The notes: a model not told the origin generated them from the sequence alone. A DNA stretch of 64,000 bases from an uncultured Lutibacter sp. (GCF_947495725.1 NZ_CANLZZ010000005.1:248001-312000); one strand, 5' to 3'; positions 1 to 12,320 are shown, counted from the first letter of the stretch. Made by a program: numbers and translations.

Positions 1-1758
1 ACTAGAGTTTCCACCACCTTCTTTTCTGTCTTTGCTTCTTCTTCGACCTCCGCCGCTTCTTCCACCAGAATTATTTCCACCTCCATCACCGCTATTTCTG
101 CGTCTTGGGCCTCCGCCACCTCTTCCGGTGCGTTTCTTTTCGGTAATTTCAACATTAACTCCTCTTCCTTCAAAGCTAACATCGTTTTGTTGAAAGTTTG
201 AAATGGTTTCTTCAGTGTAATTTTTATCTAATTCAAAAAATGAAAATGTATCTAATATTTCAATTTGACCAATTTCTATATTTTTTGCAATTTGTTGATC
301 ATTAATTAAGCCAATTAATCTTGCAGGATTTAATTTATCTTTACGACCAATATTAATAAAGAAACGAGTCATATTTTCATCATCTCTTCGTTTTCCTCTA
401 GAATCATTATCACGACCGCTTCTCATTTGATCACTGTCGTTTAAATCGGGTGCATTTTCGTAATATGAAAGAAATGAGTTAAACTCTATTGAAACAAATC
501 TTTTTATCAATTCTTCTCTATCTAAACCTTCCAATTTTTCATATATAGAAGGTAAAAATTCGCTAATTTCAGTTTCATTAACTTTTATGTCGTGTACTTT
601 ATCAATTAATTTTAATAATTGATTTTGACAAATTTCTTTTCCAGTTGGAACAGGAGTACTCACAAACTTTTTACCAATAATTCTTTCAATAGGTCTAAGT
701 TTACCTTTTTCTCTTGCTGTTACAATTGCAATTGAAATTCCTTCTTTTCCTGCACGTCCAGTTCTACCACTTCTGTGTGTATACGATTCAATTTGGTCTG
801 GTAATTTATGGTTAATTACGTGCGTTAAATCATTTACGTCTAAACCACGTGCAGCAACATCAGTTGCTACTAGTAATTGAAGGTGTTTTTTGCGGAATTT
901 TTCCATAACACTATCACGTTGAGCTTGAGATAAATCTCCATGAAGTGCATCGGCGTTATATCCATCTTTAATTAATTTATCAGCAATTTCTTGTGTTTCT
1001 CTTCTTGTTCTACAAAAAACGATACTATAAATATCTGTATTTACATCGGCAATTCTCTTTAATGCTGCATATCTGTTTCTTTCTGAAACTACATAATATT
1101 GATGCGAAACTTGGTCCGATCCTTTATTTTTTTCACCTGAAGTAAGTTCAATAGGTTTGTGCATATAATTTTTAGCAATACTTTCCACTTCTCGAGGGAA
1201 AGTTGCCGAAAATAATAATGTTTGTTTTTCTTCTGGAGTAACTTCTAAAATTTTATCTAATTCATCTTTGAAACCCATGTTTAGCATTTCATCAGCTTCA
1301 TCTAAAACTAACCATTGAAGATTATTTAATTTCAATTGTCTTCTGTTAATTAAATCAACAGTTCTACCTGGCGTACCAACAACAATATGAACTCCTTTTC
1401 TAAGTTTTCTTATTTGTTCGTCGATATTTGCTCCACCATAAACGGCTGCAACTCTTAGTCCTTTAATGTATTTTGAAAATTCCTCAATGTTTTTAGCAAT
1501 TTGTAAAGCTAATTCACGAGTTGGTGATAAAATAATAGCTTGTGTATCGTTGCTATTAGTATCAATTTGCTCTATAATTGGCAAACCAAATGCAGCTGTT
1601 TTACCAGTTCCTGTTTGCGCAAAAGCTTTTAAATCTTGTTTTGATGCAATAACTTGTGGTATTGCTTTTTCTTGAATTTCTGTTGGGTTTTCATAGCCCA
1701 AATCGGTAAGGGCCTTAATGATATTTTCATTAAGTCCTAGGTCTTTAAATGTTGTCAT
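1..1758 (-). CDS. DEAD/DEAH-box RNA helicase, C-terminus cut by window edge (Gly/Arg-rich tail)
   Basis: Open minus-strand frame starting MTTFKDLGLNENIIKALTDLGYENPTEIQ; helicase motifs visible in reverse complement (TGTGKTAAFG-like, VLDEADEMLNMGF, GRTGRAG-like); RGG-like low-complexity tail at window start. Not in the ORF list because it runs off the edge. Confidence 0.9.
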   Translation of the reverse strand, partial: MTTFKDLGLNENIIKALTDLGYENPTEIQEKAIPQVIASKQDLKAFAQTGTGKTAAFGLPIIEQIDTNSNDTQAIILSPTRELALQIAKNIEEFSKYIKGLRVAAVYGGANIDEQIRKLRKGVHIVVGTPGRTVDLINRRQLKLNNLQWLVLDEADEMLNMGFKDELDKILEVTPEEKQTLLFSATFPREVESIAKNYMHKPIELTSGEKNKGSDQVSHQYYVVSERNRYAALKRIADVNTDIYSIVFCRTRRETQEIADKLIKDGYNADALHGDLSQAQRDSVMEKFRKKHLQLLVATDVAARGLDVNDLTHVINHKLPDQIESYTHRSGRTGRAGKEGISIAIVTAREKGKLRPIERIIGKKFVSTPVPTGKEICQNQLLKLIDKVHDIKVNETEISEFLPSIYEKLEGLDREELIKRFVSIEFNSFLSYYENAPDLNDSDQMRSGRDNDSRGKRRDDENMTRFFINIGRKDKLNPARLIGLINDQQIAKNIEIGQIEILDTFSFFELDKNYTEETISNFQQNDVSFEGRGVNVEITEKKRTGRGGGGPRRRNSGDGGGNNSGGRSGGGRRRSKDRKEGGGNSS

Positions 1759-1850
1759 TCTGTATAAATTATTGATTTACAGATGCCCATCTATAAACCG
1801 GTTAAAAAACGTGCAAAGGTACACTTAAAATAATGGTTTGGGCTATAAAA

Positions 1851-3269
1851 CTATTTTTTTTCTAGTTTATTTAATTCGGAATTAAATTTTTTAGAATCTA
1901 AATGTGTAAAACCATTTGTAACTATTCCAAAATTATCAATCATAATTGTACGTGGATAGTTGCTGGTTAAGTACTTTCGAGCGTAACTATCTTCGGGAAG
2001 TTTAAATTGCTTTTTATAATCAATAAGTTTTACGTTAGATGAATTTGATAAATTAAATAAATCGGATTGCATATTAATTCCTATAAACAAAATATTAGGA
2101 TGTTTTTTTTCTAATCTATTAATTGCTTTTAACAAGTAATCTGGGTTCATATAGTTTGAAGACCAAAAATAGATAACACACTTTTTGTTTTCTATAACAC
2201 TACTTACAGATAAAACTCTATCGTCGTAAGATTTTATATCAAAATTTTCTAGTGGTTTATGATTTACTACATATTCACTATCATTTACTAAATTTTGAAT
2301 TTCTTTTTTATAATTATCGTTTGAGCAGTTTTCTAAAAAAACTTTATAGGTATCATTATTAATAGAGCAGGTAGTTTCACGTTTTAAAAATTCATCTACC
2401 ACTGTTTTTTTTAGTAAAGAGTTTTTAAATTCTTCAATTTTAATATTATCAACAATAGCATTTAACATATTTACGGTTAAATTATTTTTAGTACTATCGC
2501 TTTCCTTTAATTTATAGCTAATATGGTAAAAGTAGTTTGTTATATAATTTCTATATGGATAAAAAGAAAGTAAATCTTCTTCGTTTAAATTTACATGTTT
2601 TCTAAATTCATAAAAATCATCATTAACTTCCGGAAAATTTTTAAGTTTTTTTACTTTTCTGTGGTAAAAAGGATATACTTCTTTTAGCCTATAAAGAGGA
2701 TAATAAATGGCGGCATTTGTTAATGTATTAAAACCGCTTGAAATTTCTTCGTTATTAATTTTAAACTCGTTGTAAATAGCTACCTTTTCTTTAGCAAAAT
2801 TTTCAATTTTATCAGAAAAATCATTTTCATTTAAACCAAAGTATTGATACATTTTTTGTTCTTCTTTTTCATTCTTTAAAAATAAATTAATCAAAAATTC
2901 ATTTTTACTGCTTCCTTTACCACTAAAAACCAACGATTCGTCAAAATCCCAAGTATTTAACCTAACCAATATACTGTCTTTTGGTTCTAAATAAATATAT
3001 TGAAACTCAATTCCGTGCTTAAATGTATATAAACCTTCTTTTAGTGATTTGTATTTTGAAAGAAAACGATTTTCTTTATCTAAAGTAATGGTGTCAATAA
3101 CTTCATTGTCTTTTAAAAGAAGTATAAAATTAGATTTAGGGTTAATTATTTGGCCACCAAAGTAAGTGACAGCATCTTTATCACTAGATGTTTTACAACT
3201 AGTAATAAGTAATAATGTTAATATTCCTAAAATATATTTCATTGTCATTGAATTCAAACAAAAGTACAT
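1851..3269 (-). CDS. TlpA/thioredoxin-like lipoprotein
   Basis: SpII signal (LLLITSC), C-terminal CVIYFWSSNYMNPDYL thioredoxin-like segment without CxxC. Confidence 0.6.
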   Translation of the reverse strand: MYFCLNSMTMKYILGILTLLLITSCKTSSDKDAVTYFGGQIINPKSNFILLLKDNEVIDTITLDKENRFLSKYKSLKEGLYTFKHGIEFQYIYLEPKDSILVRLNTWDFDESLVFSGKGSSKNEFLINLFLKNEKEEQKMYQYFGLNENDFSDKIENFAKEKVAIYNEFKINNEEISSGFNTLTNAAIYYPLYRLKEVYPFYHRKVKKLKNFPEVNDDFYEFRKHVNLNEEDLLSFYPYRNYITNYFYHISYKLKESDSTKNNLTVNMLNAIVDNIKIEEFKNSLLKKTVVDEFLKRETTCSINNDTYKVFLENCSNDNYKKEIQNLVNDSEYVVNHKPLENFDIKSYDDRVLSVSSVIENKKCVIYFWSSNYMNPDYLLKAINRLEKKHPNILFIGINMQSDLFNLSNSSNVKLIDYKKQFKLPEDSYARKYLTSNYPRTIMIDNFGIVTNGFTHLDSKKFNSELNKLEKK

Positions 3270-3358
3270 ACATCTTTAGGTTTTACTTGTTAATGAGATG
3301 TTAAATAAAGAAGTGAAGCTCTTAAATCTTTATTAAAAAATTTAAACAGAATTAAATA

Positions 3359-3388
3359 TTTGTAGTACCCGCTTTTTTGTTACTTTTG
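3359..3388 (+). promoter_or_regulatory. Candidate Bacteroidota sigma-A promoter for the ABC-F gene
   Basis: TTTG (3359-3362), 18 nt, TACTTTTG (3381-3388) matches TTTG-N~19-TAnnTTTG. Confidence 0.55.
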
Positions 3389-3400
3389 CACAAAATTTAA

Positions 3401-5041
<1,641 letters not shown>

Positions 5042-5054
5042 AAGATTAAGACAT

Positions 5055-5093
5055 AAAAAAAGGTGATTTTATTTTTATAAAATCACCTTTTTT
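5055..5093. terminator. Bidirectional intrinsic terminator
   Basis: AAAAAAGGTGATTTTAT-TTTTA-TAAAATCACCTTTTTT between convergent genes. Confidence 0.85.
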
Positions 5094-5117
5094 GGCTTTA
5101 TAAACTTTTTAATTGTT

Positions 5118-5564
5118 TTAATTTCTATTCATTCCACGTCGTTTGCCATATTCTTGCAATAACTCTCTATTAAAATCGCGTTCGGCTTTTTGAAGTTTTA
5201 ATATTTTAATTGCTGAAATTACTTTTTTGAGTTCCTTTGTTTGAGAAATTTTTAACTCTAGAATTTTTTCTTCAAAATCAATTCTATTATCGATAATTTT
5301 TTCAGCTTCTTTTTCAGTTAATTTATTCATTGAATTTACAAATTTCAACTTACGCATTCCAGATTCCATACTTAATTTTAATTCCTGGATTTTTGTTGAA
5401 TATTTATTGTAAACAGGCCAAAATTTTTCGGCTTCGGTAGGTGTTAAATTAATAGAGTTTGTTATATAGGTTGCTTTTAGTGCTTTTATGCGTTCCCGTC
5501 CTTGTGCATTTGATGCAAAAGAAATGGCTAATAAAAGTATAAATATAAATAATGATTTTTTCAT
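5118..5564 (-). CDS. Secreted Spy/CpxP-like protein of an ECF sigma operon
   Basis: Signal peptide ending SNAQ; helical LTPTEAEKFWPVYNKY motif; downstream of sigma/anti-sigma genes. Confidence 0.6.
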   Translation of the reverse strand: MKKSLFIFILLLAISFASNAQGRERIKALKATYITNSINLTPTEAEKFWPVYNKYSTKIQELKLSMESGMRKLKFVNSMNKLTEKEAEKIIDNRIDFEEKILELKISQTKELKKVISAIKILKLQKAERDFNRELLQEYGKRRGMNRN

Positions 5565-5565
5565 G

Positions 5566-6177
5566 TTAATTGTCTATAAGTAAAAGTTCAATATTTTCTT
5601 TGTATAAATAATCTTCAATATCATTTTCAGAAATTTTTTCAGAAATAAAATTGTTGTCAATTTCTACATCTGAATAAATATTTGCCATTTGATATGGGTC
5701 TAGGTCTACTAATCCGTTATCAATCCATTCTTCAATTTCTGTAGAGGCTAAAGATTCAAAGGTTACAGAATTAGAATTGTTGTTTAATAAGAAAATTAGT
5801 AAAAATGATGCCGCAGCTGCAATTGGGATTAAATATTTGGTTACTTTTTTAATTGATATTACTTTTGGTTTTGAGTTTAATTTTGATAGTACATTATCCT
5901 CAAAAGTTTCAAAATAATTATCTGGCACATAATTTTGTGCGCTCTCAGATAAGGTTTCAACTTTTAGTTTTGCAATTACTACATCTTCTAAATTTTCAAA
6001 ATAGTTTTCAGGGGTTTTAAATTCGTTAGTAGATTTGTTTAAATTATGAGTTACAATTTCAGCAATAATTCCATCTTCAACAGAATTAAAATATCCATCA
6101 GGTACAGTAAACCCTGAATTTTTAGGTGAAATTTCACTCAAAAGTGGTGCCATTTTATGTAATTCTTTTTTATTCAT
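5566..6177 (-). CDS. Probable anti-sigma factor (single TM)
   Basis: Three N-terminal PxxYFxxxED repeats, one TM (YLIPIAAAASFLLIFLL), directly downstream of an ECF sigma gene. Confidence 0.6.
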   Translation of the reverse strand: MNKKELHKMAPLLSEISPKNSGFTVPDGYFNSVEDGIIAEIVTHNLNKSTNEFKTPENYFENLEDVVIAKLKVETLSESAQNYVPDNYFETFEDNVLSKLNSKPKVISIKKVTKYLIPIAAAASFLLIFLLNNNSNSVTFESLASTEIEEWIDNGLVDLDPYQMANIYSDVEIDNNFISEKISENDIEDYLYKENIELLLIDN

Positions 6178-6209
6178 TTACTAATAAGACTTTAGTTTTT
6201 GGGTAAAGT

Positions 6210-6761
6210 TTAATGTGATTTTAAAAATTCTTCAATTTTTTTAACTGCGTGAAAATAAGAAGCTTTAAGTGCTCCAACAGAAGTTCCTAATATCTCAGAC
6301 ATATCGGCATATTTCATTTCATCAAAATATTTCATATTAAAAACCAATTGTTGTTTCTGAGGCAATGTAATTATTGCTTTTTGTAATAATTGCTGAATTT
6401 CATCACCTGTATAATCGATATCATTATTTAGATTATTTACCGTATTTAGTTGTAATTCGGATAAATCAACTTGAAGTTTTGAAGCTTTTTTATTTATAAA
6501 AGTTATAGCTTCATTTGTAGCAATTCTATACATCCAAGAATACAATTTGCTGTCTTCTTTAAATGAATGTATATTTTTAAAAACTTTTATAAAGGTATTC
6601 TGAAGTACATCATCAGCATCGTCATGAACATAAACAATTTTTCGAATATGCCAATACAAACGTTCTTTGTACAAAGACATTAATTTTCGAAATGCGAGTT
6701 CTTGTGTTTTTTTATTTTTTAATTGAGCAACTAATAATTTTTCGTTATCCACATGCAGCAT
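6210..6761 (-). CDS. ECF-type RNA polymerase sigma factor
   Basis: Region 2 (DADDVLQNTFIKVFKNI...SWMYRIATNEAI) and region 4 (LPQKQQLVFNMKYFDEMKYADMSEILGTSVGALKASYFHAVKKI). Confidence 0.93.
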   Translation of the reverse strand: MLHVDNEKLLVAQLKNKKTQELAFRKLMSLYKERLYWHIRKIVYVHDDADDVLQNTFIKVFKNIHSFKEDSKLYSWMYRIATNEAITFINKKASKLQVDLSELQLNTVNNLNNDIDYTGDEIQQLLQKAIITLPQKQQLVFNMKYFDEMKYADMSEILGTSVGALKASYFHAVKKIEEFLKSH

Positions 6762-6812
6762 TTACTGTTAGACAATTAAAATTAAGAAAGGTTTAATCAA
6801 TGACCAAATAAT

Positions 6813-8261
6813 TTACTTTTTAAATCGTCTTTTTGAGTAACCAAATAGTCGTTCGTCTTTAATTGTTTCTGCAATACCTGTTGGAAGCATTTCTTCCCAA
6901 CCGTGATCACCATTAGAGATCATTGCAAGAACTTTTATAGAGAATACTTCTAATATTTTTGGATCAAAATCGTCTAAATCAATAACTTTTCCATTGTATT
7001 TAAAGAATTTATATAGTTCTTTCATTCTAGGATGAACTCTTAAATTTTTACTTGTTACAATTTCTCCAGTTTTTTGATTTTTAAATGGGTACAAATAAAC
7101 TTTTAAATCTTTAAAGAATAATTTACCAAAGGCTTCTAAAATTCCACCACTAAGATTTCTATAGTATTTTTCATCAAAAATTTGAATAAAACTTGCTACT
7201 CCCATAGCTAATCCAATTCGTGCTTTTGTGAATTCAGAGAAGTAATCTACTAACTTATAGTATTCTTGGAAATTGGTAATCATTACATTTTGTCCTAAAG
7301 AACAAAGTAATTCGGCTCTATCTAAGAAATCGCGTTCATCAATTTCACCTTCGTTACTTAAATTAGTTAATGTTATTTCAAAAATAAATTTAGTATTTTC
7401 TTCTTTAACTTTATTTTCTTTTAAAAACATTTTATGAGCGAGTTTATACATATTCATGTTAACCTTGGTAACAGGTCTAAAACTCCCTCTTAAAGCTAAA
7501 ATATTAGCTTTGTATAACTGTTGTGCTGGTAATAAATTGTTTCCATCAGGTCCAAACATTACAGCATTTGTCATTCCATTTTTAACTAATAATAAACTCA
7601 TTAACCTATTATCTACATAAGAAAATCGTGGTCCATCAAAATTAATCATATCAATTTCAAGTTGCACTTTATGTAAATTATCATAAAGAGATTTTAATAA
7701 TTCTCTTGGTTTGTCATTAAGATAAAAGGCACCGTAAATTAGGTTTACACCAAGAATTCCTAATGTTTCCTGTTGTAGTTTAGCATCTGTTTCTTTAAAT
7801 CTAACATGTAAAACAATTTTGCTGTAATTTTCTAAGGGATCTAATTGAAATTTAATTCCAACCCAACCGTGACCTTTAAATTTTTTAGCAAAATCAATTG
7901 TTGTTACTGTATTAGCGTATGTGAAAAAAATTTTATTTGGATGTTTTTTACGACTTAATCGTTCTTCAATAACTTCTATTTCATAGGTTAACATTTTTTT
8001 TAACCTTGTTTCCGTTACATATCTTCCATCTTCTTCAATTCCATAAATAGCGTCAGAAAAATCCTTATCATACGCACTCATAGCTTTTGCTATAGTTCCA
8101 GAAGCTCCACCTGCTCTAAAAAAATGACGTACTGTTTCTTGTCCAGCTCCTATTTCGGCAAATGTACCGTAGGTATCTTTGTTAAAGTTAACTTTTAATG
8201 CCTTTTCTTTAGAAGACATTGCTACATTAATTTCTTTGTCGCCTTTTAATTTTAGAGCCAT
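6813..8261 (-). CDS. Conserved Bacteroidota protein, function uncertain
   Basis: Long ORF, 482 aa, well-formed start; no diagnostic motif I can name safely. Confidence 0.8.
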   Translation of the reverse strand: MALKLKGDKEINVAMSSKEKALKVNFNKDTYGTFAEIGAGQETVRHFFRAGGASGTIAKAMSAYDKDFSDAIYGIEEDGRYVTETRLKKMLTYEIEVIEERLSRKKHPNKIFFTYANTVTTIDFAKKFKGHGWVGIKFQLDPLENYSKIVLHVRFKETDAKLQQETLGILGVNLIYGAFYLNDKPRELLKSLYDNLHKVQLEIDMINFDGPRFSYVDNRLMSLLLVKNGMTNAVMFGPDGNNLLPAQQLYKANILALRGSFRPVTKVNMNMYKLAHKMFLKENKVKEENTKFIFEITLTNLSNEGEIDERDFLDRAELLCSLGQNVMITNFQEYYKLVDYFSEFTKARIGLAMGVASFIQIFDEKYYRNLSGGILEAFGKLFFKDLKVYLYPFKNQKTGEIVTSKNLRVHPRMKELYKFFKYNGKVIDLDDFDPKILEVFSIKVLAMISNGDHGWEEMLPTGIAETIKDERLFGYSKRRFKK

Positions 8262-8323
8262 AGTATATTTTTATTTGTGTAAAAATAGTAAAAAATGACA
8301 GTTTTATGAGGTAATTATTCGCA

Positions 8324-8361
8324 TAAAAAAAGGGTGAAAATTTAATTTCACCCTTTTTTTT
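8324..8361. terminator. Intrinsic terminator
   Basis: AAAAAAAGGGTGAAA-ATTTAA-TTTCACCCTTTTTTT. Confidence 0.85.
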
Positions 8362-8378
8362 ATATATGTTTTTTTGAA

Positions 8379-9770
8379 TTACATATTTTTAAGTTCCGCA
8401 ACCAATTCAGTTAGCGCTTTTTTGGCATCACCAAATAGCATACTTGTTTTTTGATTGTAAAATAATTCATTTTCAATTCCAGCATAACCTGGTTTCATAC
8501 TACGCTTGTTAATAATGATATGTTTTGCGTTTTCTACATCCAAAATAGGCATTCCGTAAATTGGGCTGGATGGATCGTTATGTGCGGCAGGATTTACCAC
8601 ATCATTTGCTCCAACAACAAATACCACATCTGTACTTTTAAATTCAGGATTAACATCTTCCATTTCAACTAACTTATCATAATCTACATTTGTTTCTGCT
8701 AAAAGAACATTCATATGACCCGGCATACGACCAGCAACAGGATGAATTGCATATTTTACATCAATTCCTTTACTTTCTAATAATTGTTCTAATTCGTGAA
8801 TTATATGTTGAGCCTGTGCAACTGCCAAACCATACCCAGGAACAATAATAACTTTGTTAGAATAGTTCATTAATATAGCAACATCACTTGCAGAAGCTTC
8901 TTTAACACTTCCTCCAGTTTTTCCTACAGACCCTGTTGCAGCAGCACTTCCTTCTCCAAATGCTCCAAATATAACATTTGAAAGTGGTCTGTTCATTGCT
9001 TTACACATAGCAAGCGTTAAAATTGTACCTGCAGAACCTACTAAAATACCACCAGTTAACATTACCATATTTCCATATAAAAATCCACCAAATGCAGCGG
9101 CTAAACCAGTAAATGAATTTAATAATGAAATAACAACAGGCATATCTGCACCACCAATTGGTAAAACAAATAAAATACCATATGCTAATGCGGCAAAGAA
9201 AAGTAAGTATAAAAATAACGAACTTTCAGAGCCACTAAATACCATAAAAGCACCAAAACCTAAAATTCCAATTAAAAATACATTATTTAAAATGTTATAT
9301 TTTGGTAATCGGATTGGTTTGTTCATAGTACCATTTAGTTTTGCCCAAGCAATCATACTTCCAGAAAATGAAATACTTCCGATAATCATTCCTGCAATAA
9401 TGGTTAAAATTGATAATTGATCACCAATGTAATGATGAAATTCTATCAGTCCAATTAATGCCGCACTTGCTCCACCCATTCCATTAAAAAGGGAAACTAG
9501 TTCGGGCATTTTGGTCATTCCAACTTTTTTAGCGACCATCCAACCTATTATGGTTCCAATTAAAATAGCTACTCCAATTAAAATGTAAATAATAGAAGCT
9601 ACCTCGCCTTGATATAAAAAGATGGTACCAATAATTGCCAATGTCATACCAGCTGCAGCAATTAAATTTCCTTTTCTTGCAGTTTCTGGATGTCCAAGCA
9701 TTTTTAAACCTAATATATAGGTTACTGATGCTATTAAATAAATAAATTCTAGACTAAATATATATTCCAT
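8379..9770 (-). CDS. pntB: NAD(P) transhydrogenase subunit beta
   Basis: Polytopic N-terminus; VIIVPGYGLAVAQAQ, HPVAGRMPGHMNVLLAE, NPAAHNDPSSPIYGMPIL signatures. Confidence 0.95.
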   Translation of the reverse strand: MEYIFSLEFIYLIASVTYILGLKMLGHPETARKGNLIAAAGMTLAIIGTIFLYQGEVASIIYILIGVAILIGTIIGWMVAKKVGMTKMPELVSLFNGMGGASAALIGLIEFHHYIGDQLSILTIIAGMIIGSISFSGSMIAWAKLNGTMNKPIRLPKYNILNNVFLIGILGFGAFMVFSGSESSLFLYLLFFAALAYGILFVLPIGGADMPVVISLLNSFTGLAAAFGGFLYGNMVMLTGGILVGSAGTILTLAMCKAMNRPLSNVIFGAFGEGSAAATGSVGKTGGSVKEASASDVAILMNYSNKVIIVPGYGLAVAQAQHIIHELEQLLESKGIDVKYAIHPVAGRMPGHMNVLLAETNVDYDKLVEMEDVNPEFKSTDVVFVVGANDVVNPAAHNDPSSPIYGMPILDVENAKHIIINKRSMKPGYAGIENELFYNQKTSMLFGDAKKALTELVAELKNM

Positions 9771-10078
9771 TATTTCTTCTTTTTAAACATTTCTAACATG
9801 CGGTCGGTAACTACAAATCCACCAACTACGTTTAAAGTTCCAAGTAAAACAGCTACAAATCCTAATGATAACGCTAAAATATTATCTGGTTCTGCACCTA
9901 ACATTACTAATATTGCACCAATAATTACAACACCATGAATGGCGTTTGCACCAGACATTAAGGGTGTATGCAATACGGCAGGTACATGGCCTATTATTTC
10001 AACCCCAACAAATATCATAAGAATTACGATATATATCATTTGGAGGTTATTGCTAATAAAATCTATAAATTCAGTCAT
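9770..10078 (-). CDS. pntAB: NAD(P) transhydrogenase alpha-2 (membrane) subunit
   Basis: 102 aa, three TM segments, GANAIHGVVIIGA; operon with pntB and pntAA. Confidence 0.9.
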   Translation of the reverse strand: MTEFIDFISNNLQMIYIVILMIFVGVEIIGHVPAVLHTPLMSGANAIHGVVIIGAILVMLGAEPDNILALSLGFVAVLLGTLNVVGGFVVTDRMLEMFKKKK

Positions 10079-10080
10079 AG

Positions 10081-11196
10081 TTATTCAGTTTTTCCGTTTT
10101 TTCTTATTTTACCGTTATGTACTATCAATGTTTCATCTGTAATTTCTTCTTCTAAATCCCAAACAAATTCGTTATCTTTTGTTAGGTGTTTTAAAAAGTT
10201 AAACATGTTTTTACCATATAAATCACTTGCGTTTGTAGAAACACTTTCAGGAGAAATTGTAGTTCCAATTATTTTCACTCCGTTTTTTATAACTGTTTTA
10301 TTTAACTTACTTAATTCAACATTTCCACCTTGTGCCGCTGCTAAATCTATAATTACAGCACCATTTTTCATTTGTTTAATTTGTTCTTCGGTAATTAAAA
10401 TAGGAGATTTTCTTCCTGGAACCATAGCGGTTGTTATTACTAAATCTGCTTGAAACAACGACTTATTAACAGCTTCTTTTTGTCTGCGTGCATAATCTTC
10501 AGAAGCGGCCTTTGCGTAACCACCTTCCGATTTTTCTTCGCCAGTGTTATCTACAGAAATAAATTTAGCACCTAACGATTCTGTTTGCTCTTTTGTTTCC
10601 ATTCTAATATCAGTTGCTTCAACAACGGCACCTAATCTTTTTGCGGTTGCAATTGCTTGTAAACCAGCAACTCCTACACCGTAAACTAGCACTCTAGATG
10701 GTGTAATTGTTCCGGCGGCGGTCATCATTAATGGAAATATTTTTGTCATTTCATAAGCTCCTAAAATAACAGCTTTATACCCCGCTAAATTACTTTGAGA
10801 ACTTAAAACATCCATATCTTGAGCTCTTGAAATACGAGGCATTGCATCCATAGAAAAAGCAGTTGCTCCTTTTTCAGCAATTGCTTTAATTAAATCTGGA
10901 TTCGATTTATGGAATAATTGACTCATTAAAATGTGAGAACTATCTATTAGTTTTAAGTCATCTTCATCAAAAGGATTGATTTTTACTAGCACTTTGGCTT
11001 CTTTAAAAACCACACCTCTAATATCTACGGTAGCTCCAATTTTTTCATAATCAGAGTTTTTAAAAGAAGAATTTACTCCTGCATCTTCCTCTACCAAAAC
11101 TTCAAAACCTTTTTCTATTAGTTGTTTTGCAATAATGGGAGAAATACAGACACGTCTTTCACCTTTTTGAGTTTCTTTTAGTATGCCTATTTTCAT
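10081..11196 (-). CDS. pntAA: NAD(P) transhydrogenase alpha-1 subunit
   Basis: MKIGILKETQKGERRVCISP; VYGVGVAGLQAIATAKRLGA Rossmann motif; AlaDH/PNT family. Confidence 0.93.
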   Translation of the reverse strand: MKIGILKETQKGERRVCISPIIAKQLIEKGFEVLVEEDAGVNSSFKNSDYEKIGATVDIRGVVFKEAKVLVKINPFDEDDLKLIDSSHILMSQLFHKSNPDLIKAIAEKGATAFSMDAMPRISRAQDMDVLSSQSNLAGYKAVILGAYEMTKIFPLMMTAAGTITPSRVLVYGVGVAGLQAIATAKRLGAVVEATDIRMETKEQTESLGAKFISVDNTGEEKSEGGYAKAASEDYARRQKEAVNKSLFQADLVITTAMVPGRKSPILITEEQIKQMKNGAVIIDLAAAQGGNVELSKLNKTVIKNGVKIIGTTISPESVSTNASDLYGKNMFNFLKHLTKDNEFVWDLEEEITDETLIVHNGKIRKNGKTE

Positions 11197-11490
11197 TTGG
11201 TATTTAAATTTAAAAATTGGTTAAATTATAGTTTTATGTTTGTTTGATTTTTTCGGGAAATTTGGTGAAGTCAGAGATTTATTAAGAAAATATTGGTAGA
11301 ATTTAAAGGGAGAAAAATCTCTGTTCATATTTATATGTTTAATATACAAAGTTAAAGTTAATTAATAAATAGAATATAAAGATTGATAAAAATCACAGAT
11401 TATAAATAATTTTATAAAACAACTGGTAAATTGGGTTATATGTAGTAATTGTTGCTTACATTAATTGAGATTATTCATTTTTTAATTTTA

Positions 11491-11521
11491 TTGGTTCATA
11501 GTTTTTGAAATAATATATTTG
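11491..11521 (+). promoter_or_regulatory. Candidate Bacteroidota promoter
   Basis: TTGG, 19 nt, TATATTTG (11514-11521) upstream of 11547 CDS. Confidence 0.45.
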
Positions 11522-11546
11522 TGGTACTCATAAAATTACATTTATT

Positions 11547-12311
11547 TTGAAAATAACATTTTTAGGTACCGGAACTTCTCAAGGTATTCCTGTTATTAAC
11601 TGTGATCATCCGGTTTGTCTTTCTAAAGATAAAAAGGATAAAAGATTGCGAGTTTCTATTTTAGTTGAATGGGACAATTTTGCATTTGTGGTAGATTGTG
11701 GTCCCGATTTTAGATACCAAATGTTAAGAGCAAATGTGAAAAAAATTGACGGTGTTTTTATTACTCACGAGCACGCAGATCATATTGGAGGTTTAGACGA
11801 TTTAAGACCATTTTGTTTTCAAATGGGTGCTGTTCCAATTTATGCACAAAAGAGTGTTTTAGAAAATTTGGCATATAGGTTTGAGTATATTTTTAATGAC
11901 AAAAATAAATACCCTGGAGCTCCAAAAGTTGTTAGTAAACCTATTAAAAATGAATTAATTACTTTAGGAGGTGTACAAATTTTACCAATAGAAGTAATGC
12001 ACGGAAATCTTAAAATTTTTGGTTATAAATTTAATAATACGGCTTATTTAACCGATGTTAAAACCATTAGCGAAGAAGAGAAAAAGAAGCTATATAATTT
12101 AGATGTTTTAATTATAAATGCAATACGGCATAAACCACATCACTCGCATTTAAATTTAGATGAAGCCTTAGCACTGGTAAATGAGTTAAAGCCAAAAAAA
12201 ACTTATTTTACACATATAAGTCATCATTTAGGATTTCACGAAGAAGTTGAAAAAACCTTACCAAAAAATGTTTATTTAGCATACGATGGGTTGGTTATAG
12301 AAATAGATTAA
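11547..12311 (+). CDS. MBL-fold metallohydrolase (PhnP/cyclic phosphodiesterase-like)
   Basis: GTGTSQGIPV; THEHADHIGGLDDLRPF; starts at alternative TTG codon. Confidence 0.88.
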   Translation: MKITFLGTGTSQGIPVINCDHPVCLSKDKKDKRLRVSILVEWDNFAFVVDCGPDFRYQMLRANVKKIDGVFITHEHADHIGGLDDLRPFCFQMGAVPIYAQKSVLENLAYRFEYIFNDKNKYPGAPKVVSKPIKNELITLGGVQILPIEVMHGNLKIFGYKFNNTAYLTDVKTISEEEKKKLYNLDVLIINAIRHKPHHSHLNLDEALALVNELKPKKTYFTHISHHLGFHEEVEKTLPKNVYLAYDGLVIEID

Positions 12312-12320
12312 TACGTTACT

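Noticed and set aside
1466-1675. Plus-strand ORF inside the helicase gene
   Set aside because: Antisense to conserved helicase motifs
9939-10453. Plus-strand ORFs over pntAB/pntAA
   Set aside because: Fully antisense to highly conserved transhydrogenase genes
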